The notes beneath the pieces are model-generated. The model was not told where the DNA came from. It was given only the letters and a program-made list of their open reading frames with translations, and did not search any database. A DNA stretch of 9,771 nt from UBA668 sp052034175 (GTDB taxonomy: Bacteria > Actinomycetota > Acidimicrobiia > Acidimicrobiales > Ilumatobacteraceae): NCBI GenBank assembly GCA_052034175.1, contig JBPOIX010000018.1, forward strand, positions 1 through 9,771, given 5' to 3'. Positions 1 through 6,281 of the stretch are shown here, one piece after another. Position 1 is the stretch's first letter. Every line of letters starts with the position of its first letter. The position numbers and the translations under genes are program-made.

Positions 1-253
1 GCCCGGCTAACCCCCCGCGGTAGCGCGTGCTTATCGCCGTCGACACGAGGACAGCTGCGACCCAGCTGATCCATTCCGCGATGCCGTTCTGCTGCAGTTC
101 CCAGGCAGTCAACGCACCGACGGCACCCGTGGCGCCGTAGGCGAAGTTGACGACCGAGGTCGTGCGGTAGAGCATCACCAGGCCCAGGCCGGACAACGCG
201 TAGACCGCGCCGATGGCCAGACCGCTGACGATGAACGGTCCGAAGTCAGGCAT
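1..253 (-). CDS. Branched-chain amino acid ABC transporter permease, LivH type (partial)
   Basis: This is the N-terminal 84 residues of an inner-membrane permease, cut by the left edge of the window. The protein begins MPDFGPFIVSGLAIGAVYAL and continues with LGLVMLYRTTSVVNFAYGA, then a hydrophobic stretch. The short start, the GAVYAL-SGLGLVMLYR first membrane segment and the NFAYGA motif are typical of LivH-family permeases of the HAAT class, which form the membrane channel with LivM. The ATG lies 12 bases after the stop of the binding-protein gene, so the two are co-transcribed. LivM and the ATPases LivG and LivF would be expected further left, outside the window. Only a weak GAG precedes the ATG, so translation may be coupled. 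The last residues before the edge (ISTRYRGGLAG) are less family-like. The substrate cannot be read from this fragment. Confidence 0.85.
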   Translation of the reverse strand, partial: MPDFGPFIVSGLAIGAVYALSGLGLVMLYRTTSVVNFAYGATGAVGALTAWELQQNGIAEWISWVAAVLVSTAISTRYRGGLAG

Positions 254-265
254 CGCGAGCAAGGC

Positions 266-1576
266 TCAGCCGACCAGGTCCGCGATTTCCGGGTCCGGGA
301 TGTCGAAGCAGTCCTTGACGACTGCCCAGCCGCCTTCTGCGGTGAGTTCGACGATGCGGCCGGTGTGGTTGGCGTTGTGGTGTTCGCCCTCGCCGAAGCT
401 CCAGGCACCACACACGAGGTCGCTGCTGTAGTCACTGACGCCGATGAAGGCTGCGGTGACGGTCTCGCGGGTGATGTTCTCCGGGTCGAGCGCCAGGAGC
501 GCATCCACGGCGATCTTGGCCGAGAGGAAGCCACCCTGGGAGAAGCTGTCCACCGGGGCGTCGGGCCCGTACTTGGCCAACACGGCCTGCCAGAGGGTGT
601 TGTCCGGGCCGGTGGAGTCCATCGTGTTGAACTCGATCTCCGCCGGGAACTTGCCGAACCAGTGGTCGCCGACGGCCGCCGGGAAGGCAACGTCGTAGGC
701 GGAGGTCGGGCCGTAGAACTTGACGTCGGTGCCCAGCTGCTCGGCCACCTTGAGGTAGCCCGTCACGCCCGGGCCGGCTTCGACCACGACGACTGCGTCG
801 GGGTCGGTGGCCAGTGCCTGCTGCATGATCGTCTCGGCATCGCTGAGGTCGGGCTGGCCGTTGAAGGAGTTGACCTCCACGCCGTTCTCCGCACCCCACG
901 CTTCCAGGCCCTGGCACACCCAGCCACCGAAGTTCGGGATGACGTTGGCGATGCAGGCGATCTTCTCCGCGCCCTGCTCACGTGCGTACTCGGCAGCGCC
1001 GATGCCCGAGAGGCGGGGGCCCTGGTTGACCGGGGCGATGTTCGAGGAGAAGAAGCACTCCCGAGGCACGCCGACACCGGCGATCACGGCGACGCCCTGA
1101 TCGGCGTAGTACTGGGCGTTGGCGGCGCACTCGACGAAGCTGGTGCTACCCACCATGCCGACCACCTGGTCGTCCTCGACCAGCTTCTTGGCCACGGTGA
1201 CGGCCTTCTCCGGGTCCCACCCGTCGTCCTCGACCTTGTACTCGATCGGGCGGCCGTTGATCCCGCCGTTGGCGTTGACGCAGTCGAAGTACGCCTGCGC
1301 GCCCTGTGAGGCGGAGCTGAAGTCGGCGGGGCCGGTGGCACCGACGACTGCGCCGAGGACGATCGGGTCGCCCGTGGCGGCCTGGCCGTTGCCCAGGCCG
1401 CAGTCCATGCTCTCGCCGGTGCCGCCACCGGTCGTGGTGTCGGTGGCGTCCGTACCCGCCGGCGCCTTCGTGGTCTCCGACGACGCTTCGTCGTCGGAGC
1501 ACGCGGCCAGCACCATCACGGTGCTGACTGCGAGAGCGCCCCAGATTCGGCGGCGCGGTTGACGATGTCCTTGCAT
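266..1576 (-). CDS. Branched-chain amino acid-type ABC transporter substrate-binding lipoprotein
   Basis: A 436-aa extracytoplasmic binding protein that would deliver substrate to the LivH-type permease encoded just downstream. Residues 1-26 form a lipoprotein signal: the basic MQGHRQPRRR, a hydrophobic core, then the lipobox LAAC with Cys26 as the acylated residue. A Thr/Gly-rich linker (about 30-56) leads into a periplasmic-binding fold starting PIVLGAVVGATGPA, with the family-typical ANGGINGRPIEY and VTVAKKLVEDDQVVGMVGS. The start is set by AAGGGGG about 8 bases before the ATG at 1576. An open frame runs further upstream to 1810, but it has neither a ribosome site nor a signal peptide. The mature part carries eight cysteines besides the lipid one (e.g. 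59, 99, 150, 174, 208, 221), so disulfides are likely. Family assignment is firm. The ligand (Leu/Ile/Val, urea, amide or another small molecule) is not determinable. Confidence 0.92.
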   Translation of the reverse strand: MQGHRQPRRRIWGALAVSTVMVLAACSDDEASSETTKAPAGTDATDTTTGGGTGESMDCGLGNGQAATGDPIVLGAVVGATGPADFSSASQGAQAYFDCVNANGGINGRPIEYKVEDDGWDPEKAVTVAKKLVEDDQVVGMVGSTSFVECAANAQYYADQGVAVIAGVGVPRECFFSSNIAPVNQGPRLSGIGAAEYAREQGAEKIACIANVIPNFGGWVCQGLEAWGAENGVEVNSFNGQPDLSDAETIMQQALATDPDAVVVVEAGPGVTGYLKVAEQLGTDVKFYGPTSAYDVAFPAAVGDHWFGKFPAEIEFNTMDSTGPDNTLWQAVLAKYGPDAPVDSFSQGGFLSAKIAVDALLALDPENITRETVTAAFIGVSDYSSDLVCGAWSFGEGEHHNANHTGRIVELTAEGGWAVVKDCFDIPDPEIADLVG

Positions 1577-1791
1577 AGCTCGTTCCCCCTTGTGACACGT
1601 TGCGTGGTGGCGGCGACTATCGGGGTTCGGCACCGGCTGCGACAAGGCCGCCGTCCCGCATCGTGGAACACGGATTCGCACTTCGCCGCCGGGCGGTACG
1701 GCGGTCCGCATTGCGGAAAGGGCGGCTTGCCTCGCCGCAGCCCATCGGGGACACTGCCAGTACTCGATCGTCAACGCCGGAGCCACGCCCC
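1577..1791. promoter_or_regulatory. Divergent intergenic region between the binding-protein gene and the GlcG-like gene
   Basis: These 215 bases must contain the promoters of both divergent genes. The ribosome site of the binding-protein gene is at its left end. GGAG at 1779-1782, nine bases before the ATG at 1792, serves the right-hand gene. A TCCGCA-T-TGCGGA palindrome lies at 1705-1717, and a GTG-GAA-CAC half-palindrome near 1672-1680 may be a second protein site. I found no convincing -35/-10 pair on either strand. Confidence 0.5.
1705..1717. promoter_or_regulatory. Palindromic candidate operator
   Basis: TCCGCA-T-TGCGGA is a perfect inverted repeat with 6-base arms about a one-base centre, lying mid-way in the divergent intergenic region. 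Its spacing and sequence resemble operators of IclR-type regulators (TTCC...GGAA with inner GC). No regulator gene is in the window, so which protein binds is unknown. Confidence 0.35.
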
Positions 1792-2229
1792 ATGTCCCCT
1801 TCGAACCCACTCCACTCGAACTCTGCGGTCAATGTGTCGCTGGCCGGCGCTCAGGCTGCGATCGCCGCGGCGATGGAGGCTGCGGCAGGAATCGGTGTGC
1901 GTGCCTGCATCGCCGTGTGCGACGCGGGCAGCAACACGGTGGCCACGGCCAGGATGGACGGGGCTCCGATCCTGTCGTTGGAGATCGCGCTCAACAAGGC
2001 GTGGACCGTCACCCAGTTCAACGGGCTCCCCACCAGCAGTTGGTGGCCGATGATCGAGGGCGAGCCGAGCCTGGTGCACGGCATCACCCACACCCCGCGG
2101 CTGGTCGTGTTCGGCGGCGGCGAGCCGATCCGCATCGGCGACGCGTTGGCCGGTGCAGTGGGCGTGAGCGGCGGTTCGGCGGAGCAGGACGTGCTGATCG
2201 CCCGTGCAGGTGCCGCGGCACTCGCCTGA
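1792..2229 (+). CDS. GlcG/HbpS-family (DUF336) heme-binding-like protein
   Basis: A 145-aa soluble protein that fits the GlcG/HbpS (DUF336) family over its full length. Family signatures visible are CDAGSNTVATARMDGAP (43-59), the SLEIALNKAWT helix (62-72), FGGGEPI (107-113) and the C-terminal GAVGVSGGSAEQD (121-133). Family members include heme-binding HbpS and GlcG, the latter usually near glycolate or other small-acid metabolism genes, and for most the biochemical role is unproven. The ATG at 1792 is preceded by GGAG with a 9-base spacer. Upstream in-frame codons lack a ribosome site and are not family-like. There is no clear cleavable signal peptide, so it is probably cytoplasmic. It is divergent from the ABC transporter genes and may share their regulator through the palindrome between them. 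That link is inference. Confidence 0.88.
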   Translation: MSPSNPLHSNSAVNVSLAGAQAAIAAAMEAAAGIGVRACIAVCDAGSNTVATARMDGAPILSLEIALNKAWTVTQFNGLPTSSWWPMIEGEPSLVHGITHTPRLVVFGGGEPIRIGDALAGAVGVSGGSAEQDVLIARAGAAALA

Positions 2230-2283
2230 CGACCTGGCGGCGACGCTGCACTGACGACGAGGGAGAGCCAGCGGAAAACGCAA

Positions 2284-2309
2284 GATTCCCCCTGTTACCA
2301 GGGGGAATC
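2284..2309 (-). terminator. Strong hairpin terminator after tRNA-Gly, probably also serving the GlcG-like gene
   Basis: GATTCCCCCTG and CAGGGGGAATC form a perfect 11-bp stem closed by the loop TTAC. On the minus strand it starts three bases after the tRNA's CCA and is followed by TTGCGTTTT, a modest T tract. On the plus strand no T tract follows, but the hairpin lies 55 bases after the stop of the GlcG-like gene and may stop or protect that transcript too. Confidence 0.8.
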
Positions 2310-2311
2310 GT

Positions 2312-2387
2312 TGGAGCGGACGACGAGATTCGAACTCGCGACCCTCACCTTGGCAAGGTGATGCTCTACCAGCTGAGCCACGTCCGC
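2312..2387 (-). tRNA. tRNA-Gly (anticodon GCC), CCA encoded
   Basis: A complete cloverleaf reads on the minus strand. The 7-bp acceptor stem is GCGGACG/CGTCCGC, and the D-arm is GCTC-AGCTGGTA-GAGC. The anticodon stem TCACC/GGTGA has the loop TTGCCAA, giving anticodon GCC at 2352-2354. The T-arm is GCGAG-TTCGAAT-CTCGT, with one G-T pair. The discriminator is T and the 3' CCA is encoded (2312-2314). It decodes GGC and GGU, the main glycine codons of a GC-rich genome. A promoter lies directly upstream and a hairpin terminator directly downstream, so it is probably transcribed alone. Confidence 0.97.
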
Positions 2388-2401
2388 GTATTGCGGACAG
2401 C

Positions 2402-2430
2402 AATCTAGCGACCGTGCCCGCGGCTCACAA
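2402..2430 (-). promoter_or_regulatory. Promoter of tRNA-Gly
   Basis: On the minus strand TTGTGA (2430-2425) and TAGATT (2407-2402) are separated by exactly 17 bases. This is a good match to the housekeeping sigma-factor pattern (TTGNNN / TANNNT). The -10 box ends 14 bases before the first tRNA base, leaving a leader of about 7 bases. The promoter sits just after the stop of the upstream 75-aa gene. Confidence 0.75.
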
Positions 2431-2441
2431 CGCGATTCGTG

Positions 2442-2669
2442 TCATCCCTTCTGATCCGGCGGGCGCAGGTCGACACGCAGCACGAGGAAACCGTCCTCCA
2501 CTGCACCCACGGCATCGCCGAGCAGCGCGAAGTCGCGGAAGTCGGTTTGCGCCTGAGCCACGAACTGGGCGCGCTCGTCGCCGGCCACCGGCGGCAACGG
2601 GCGGCGCTTCACCGCCAGTGCTCGCTCACGGAAACGGGCGATCATCGCGTCGACATCGAGTTCGGCCAT
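2442..2669 (-). CDS. Small conserved-looking hypothetical protein (75 aa)
   Basis: A 75-aa soluble acidic/basic protein starting MAELDVDAMIARFRERALAVKRR, followed by PLPPVAGDERAQFVAQAQTDFRDFALLGDA and a beta-like C-terminal end GFLVLRVDLRPP. The first part should form an amphipathic helix. I do not recognise a named domain. The coding character is good (high-GC third positions, no low complexity). An in-frame GTG two codons upstream is possible, but TACGTT at 2681-2676 lies six bases before the ATG. That suits a leaderless transcript starting at the ATG, and no ribosome site is visible. It lies 36 bases after the membrane-protein gene on the same strand. Confidence 0.7.
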   Translation of the reverse strand: MAELDVDAMIARFRERALAVKRRPLPPVAGDERAQFVAQAQTDFRDFALLGDAVGAVEDGFLVLRVDLRPPDQKG

Positions 2670-2675
2670 TGCCAC

Positions 2676-2681
2676 AACGTA
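2676..2681 (-). promoter_or_regulatory. Candidate -10 box for a leaderless transcript (75-aa gene)
   Basis: TACGTT on the minus strand fits TANNNT and ends six bases before the ATG at 2669, which places the transcription start at or next to the start codon. No clear -35 is seen, and no ribosome site exists. Confidence 0.4.
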
Positions 2682-2705
2682 TCGGCCGGGCGATGGCCGG
2701 CGGGC

Positions 2706-3419
2706 TCATTCCGCGGTCGGCACCCTGAGCAGGGGGTCGATGGGCACACCGCTTGACGGCGACGGATCCGGGACCTCGATCCCGTCGTGCCGCGTGGCTT
2801 CGACCACCGCGGCCGCAGCGGCGAGGGCGGCGAGGCCCTCCGCTTCGTGGGCCAGGTGCGCGGCCTTGGCCGTCTCGGCCAGCACCGCGGCATCCACCGC
2901 GGCCTCCGCCTCGGCTGCCACTTCGGCTGCGTGGGCGGCCCGTAGCGCTCGCGCGTCGTCGTCGAGCAGGTCGTCGTAGTCCGTCGGCCCGGAGTGCGCC
3001 AGGGCGTGCAGGTCGACGGGTTCGGACGCGTTGGCCGCGGCAGTCGAGGCGACACCCTCGGCACCTTCGGGGCGGGCGGTCTCCAGGCGGCGGCGGCGCT
3101 CCGTGTAGTCGGCCCGCCACCACCCTCGCGCACCCATCGCTTCCAGCGGCCCCAGCGCCGGGTGTTCGGTCGTGCCCTTCCGCCACCACACCACGGTGGC
3201 AATCGCGAGGACCACCGCAACCACCAGCAGCGTGCCGGCGGCAAGGTAGATCGTGCGCGCGTTCTCCGGGTCGGTGAACGAACCGCCACCCGACGCCGCC
3301 ATGGGGAACCTGCCCCGAACCATCGCGCTCGCCGCCCCGTACGTCTGCACGGGCGACAGTTTCGCACCGTGGAGGCCCATTCCCCACGCGGCGTCGTTCA
3401 ATCGCTCGGAATCCGCCAT
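2706..3419 (-). CDS. Single-pass membrane protein with long Ala-rich cytoplasmic helix, unknown function
   Basis: A 237-aa protein with one membrane segment (about 57-79, TIYLAAGTLLVVAVVLAIATVVWW) followed by RKGTTEHPALG. This order (short polar N-terminus, TM, positive residues) suggests a cytoplasmic C-terminal part. Residues 155-210 are rich in Ala, Glu and His and probably form one long helix or coiled coil. The tail is Pro-rich. I recognise no named domain. Start choice is uncertain. ATG 3419 gives 237 aa but leaves only 3-9 bases to the divergent gene and has no ribosome site at normal spacing. ATG 3302 (residue 40, MAASGGGSFTDPENART) has GGGGCAGG about six bases upstream and would leave a normal 120-bp intergenic region. 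It precedes the 75-aa gene on the same strand. Confidence 0.7.
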   Translation of the reverse strand: MADSERLNDAAWGMGLHGAKLSPVQTYGAASAMVRGRFPMAASGGGSFTDPENARTIYLAAGTLLVVAVVLAIATVVWWRKGTTEHPALGPLEAMGARGWWRADYTERRRRLETARPEGAEGVASTAAANASEPVDLHALAHSGPTDYDDLLDDDARALRAAHAAEVAAEAEAAVDAAVLAETAKAAHLAHEAEGLAALAAAAAVVEATRHDGIEVPDPSPSSGVPIDPLLRVPTAE

Positions 3420-3428
3420 GCTGTGTGG

Positions 3429-3847
3429 GTGGATTTCCTCTGGTTCGCCCTCCTCGTGGCCATCGTCGGCGGCCTGTGGTACCTCGCCTACCGGATCGAG
3501 CCGCACTACTCGAGCAAGGACGGCAAGCGGTTCCTGTGCACCGCACAGGTCATCACGCTCGGCACACCGACGGGCAGGCCGAAGGAGACGCGGGTGGCGC
3601 TCCTCGGTGACGGCACGCTGGTGGTCATGCAGAAGGCCGCGCTCCGGCGCAACGTGTCGGACTGGGTCTTGGTCGGCAAGCAGCCCGACCCGCCGAAGCG
3701 TACGCAGGTGTACCTGGCGAACCAGGTCAAGGACGGCGTCCGCCAGCCGGACCTGCTGGCTCTGCGGATCCCGACGAAGAGCCGGGTGACACCGCTCCTG
3801 GACGAGATCCTCGCCGCCCGGGAACGCAGCGGGCGGCCTTCCGCCCC

Positions 3848-3854
<7 letters not shown>
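3429..3854 (+). CDS. N-terminally membrane-anchored protein of unknown function (141 aa)
   Basis: The protein starts with a membrane segment (about 3-20, FLWFALLVAIVGGLWYLAYR) and has a soluble part from EPHYSSKDGKRFLCTAQ onward. That part is rich in short beta-type stretches (VALLGDGTLVVMQ, QVYLA) and ends in an amphipathic helix, RVTPLLDEILAARERSG. The DGKRF-C-AQ pattern resembles a conserved actinobacterial hypothetical family, but I cannot name a domain. Start is GTG at 3429 or GTG at 3423 (two residues longer); neither has a good ribosome site. It is divergent from the Ala-rich membrane protein, and its last 7 bases overlap the end of metX on the other strand. Function unknown; a role with its divergent partner at the membrane is only a guess. 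Confidence 0.75.
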
Positions 3855-5038
<1,184 letters not shown>

Positions 5039-5044
5039 GGTGTG

Positions 5045-5097
5045 CCTCCTTCGGTGCTGTCGAGCCGGTTGGCGACGCTGCACGAAGGAAGCTTCGT
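5045..5097 (-). promoter_or_regulatory. metX expression platform: anti-SD hairpin and ribosome binding site
   Basis: The ribosome site CGAAGGAGG (5053-5045) can pair with CTTCCTTCG (5091-5083) over nine bases with one G-U, which would hide it. The same segment can instead fold locally as ACGAAG-CTTC-CTTCGT (5097-5082, 6-bp stem). Its CTTCC (5091-5087) also complements GGAAG in the riboswitch P3 loop. No T tract follows any hairpin, so control is more likely on translation than on termination. Confidence 0.6.
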
Positions 5098-5098
5098 T

Positions 5099-5202
5099 GC
5101 CTGGAGAGCCAGGCCACATCCCTGTCGAAACAGGAAGGCACCGTAGGGCTTCCACCCCGGTTGCCGGACCTCCACCCAGGGGTGCAGGTCACTCGTGATG
5201 CG
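5099..5202 (-). ncRNA. SAM riboswitch aptamer (SAM-I/SAM-IV clan) upstream of metX
   Basis: The core matches S-box-type aptamers. P1 is CGCATC/GATGTG (5202-5197 with 5120-5115), followed by ACGAGTG. P2 is GACCT...AGGTC (5190-5167) with an inner CACC/GGTG. The hallmark CGGCAACC is at 5166-5159. P3 is closed by ACCG/CGGT with loop TGGAAG, and GGTGCC plus TTCC follows. P4 is CCTGT-TTCG-ACAGG (5134-5121), a perfect stem with a UUCG loop. Immediately after P1 comes a perfect GCCTGG-CTCT-CCAGGC hairpin (5114-5099), like the extra stem of SAM-IV RNAs. P2 lacks the kink-turn of SAM-I. The P4 inside P1 is SAM-I-like, while the missing kink-turn and extra 3' hairpin are SAM-IV-like, so the hybrid SAM-I/IV variant is likely. 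Ligand identity rests on the conserved core and on the downstream methionine gene. Confidence 0.88.
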
Positions 5203-5214
5203 TCGTGAGCGGCA

Positions 5215-5242
5215 AGGTTAGCAATGCAGGGCCGCAGCGCAA
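5215..5242 (-). promoter_or_regulatory. Promoter of metX and its riboswitch leader
   Basis: On the minus strand TTGCGC (5242-5237) and TAACCT (5220-5215) are 16 bases apart, matching TTGNNN/TANNNT. The -10 ends 12 bases before the riboswitch P1, so transcription would start about 5-7 bases before the aptamer, as expected for a riboswitch leader. Confidence 0.65.
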
Positions 5243-5288
5243 CGGACCTTTCGCGTCACGGGCGGGCTCGGCGCCGCGCCCGCGTCAC

Positions 5289-6149
5289 TTACTGGCGGTA
5301 GCGCTGCTCGGTGGCGTAGTGGGCCTCCAGCCCGACGATGCCGGCGAACCCTTCGAAGTCCACCAAACGGTCCAGATGGCCGCGCAGGCTGCCTTCCCGC
5401 TGCAGCAGGGCGAAGGAGTCGCGCAGCGCCTTGACCATCGAGAACAGCCCGCTCAGCGGCGACACGATCAGCCGGAAGCCGAGGTCGGCAAGCTCCTGCG
5501 GGGTGAGCAGCGGCGTCTTGCCCGTCTCGACCATGTTGGCCACCAGGGTGGCACCCGGCAGCGCGGCGGCAATCGCCTCCATCTCGGCGATCGACTCCGG
5601 GGCCTCGACGAACACGGCGTCCACACCGGTGTCGCGAGCAGCGCGGCCACGCTCCAGCGCTTCCGTCAAGCCGATGGCTGCGCGGGCGTCCGTGCGGGCA
5701 GTGACGTGCAGGCCTTCGGCGTGCTCCACCGCGGCCTTCAGCTTGGCCAGCCAGTCGCCGCGCTCCACCACCTGCTTGCCGGCCATGTGGCCGCAGCGCT
5801 TCGGCCACACCTGGTCCTCGATGAAGATGCCACTGGCGCCGGCCTGCCGCCACAGGTCCACCGTGCGGATGGTGTTCAGCGGGTTGCCGTAGCCGGTGTC
5901 CGCGTCGACCACGACGTCGAGCCCGGGTGTGGCCGCACATACCCGACGCGCCACCTCGGCCATCTCCGTCTGGGTGAGGTACCCGAAGTCGGGCAGGCCC
6001 AGCAGGGTGCCGCTGACGCAATAGCCGGAGAGGAACACCGTGCCGAAGCCGGCTTCCTCGGCCAGCTTCGCCGACAAGGCATCCCACACGCCCGGCATCA
6101 GCACGGACTCCCCCGCTGCCAGCCGCCTCCCCAACGTCGCTCCGCTCAT
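5289..6149 (-). CDS. Isocitrate lyase/PEP mutase superfamily lyase, PrpB-like active site
   Basis: A 286-aa single-domain TIM-barrel enzyme of the ICL/PEPM superfamily; these cleave or rearrange C-C or C-P bonds in 2-methylisocitrate, dimethylmalate, oxaloacetate or phosphonate-type substrates. Visible active-site motifs are GLPDFGYLT (Asp54), the metal-site VDADTGYGN (Asp82, Asp84), EDQVWPKRCGH with Cys119, ARTDA (Arg152), VFVEAPE (Glu182) and VANMVE (Asn205). The KRCGH loop with its cysteine is the lyase signature and argues against a phosphonomutase. All catalytic positions expected of PrpB are present, but no prpC or prpD is nearby, so 2-methylisocitrate lyase is only one option. The start ATG 6149 has TAGCGT eight bases upstream (leaderless pattern) and no ribosome site. 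It is divergent from the SET-domain gene. Its stop lies about 90 bases before the metX leader, with the metX promoter between them. Confidence 0.85.
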   Translation of the reverse strand: MSGATLGRRLAAGESVLMPGVWDALSAKLAEEAGFGTVFLSGYCVSGTLLGLPDFGYLTQTEMAEVARRVCAATPGLDVVVDADTGYGNPLNTIRTVDLWRQAGASGIFIEDQVWPKRCGHMAGKQVVERGDWLAKLKAAVEHAEGLHVTARTDARAAIGLTEALERGRAARDTGVDAVFVEAPESIAEMEAIAAALPGATLVANMVETGKTPLLTPQELADLGFRLIVSPLSGLFSMVKALRDSFALLQREGSLRGHLDRLVDFEGFAGIVGLEAHYATEQRYRQ

Positions 6150-6157
6150 GCCCGCGC

Positions 6158-6163
6158 ACGCTA
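6158..6163 (-). promoter_or_regulatory. Candidate -10 box, leaderless, for the ICL-family gene
   Basis: TAGCGT (minus) fits TANNNT and ends eight bases before the ATG at 6149. No convincing -35 is seen at 16-18 bases. Confidence 0.35.
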
Positions 6164-6182
6164 CCGGCCCCCATTGGAGGCA

Positions 6183-6243
6183 GCGGCTGACGGGTCAAGC
6201 GAAACGACTGATCGACGCGTCAGGGCGGCTGACGGATCAGCGA
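6183..6243. repeat. Two direct repeats in the divergent ICL/SET intergenic region
   Basis: A near-identical unit, GCGGCTGACGGRTCA followed by (A)GCGA, occurs at 6183-6202 and 6225-6243, start to start 42 bases (about four helical turns). Each holds a CTGA-4nt-TCA dyad, and a third CTGA...TCAG dyad lies between them at 6208-6222. The arrangement suggests a regulator binding on one DNA face, upstream of the SET gene. Confidence 0.5.
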
Positions 6244-6281
6244 GTAGACGGCACCGGGAGAAGGCGGCAGGATGTCCGCCG

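Noticed and set aside
365..1309. A 314-codon plus-strand open frame
   Set aside because: It is antisense to the binding-protein gene, with repetitive Gly/Val/Asp/His composition typical of an antisense frame in GC-rich DNA.
2284..2309. The 11-bp hairpin as an attachment site next to a tRNA gene
   Set aside because: No integrase and no repeated tRNA 3' end are in the window. The position right after the tRNA and the T-rich tract fit a terminator better.
5289..6149. Phosphoenolpyruvate phosphonomutase (phosphonate biosynthesis)
   Set aside because: The KRCGH loop with its catalytic cysteine is the lyase signature, and no phosphonopyruvate decarboxylase or aminotransferase is adjacent.
5205..6281. 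Plus-strand open frame extending the SET protein upstream by about 360 residues
   Set aside because: It lies antisense to the ICL-family gene with its intact active site, and the extension is His/Arg/Gly-rich with no recognisable domain. The SET fold starts at 6282.
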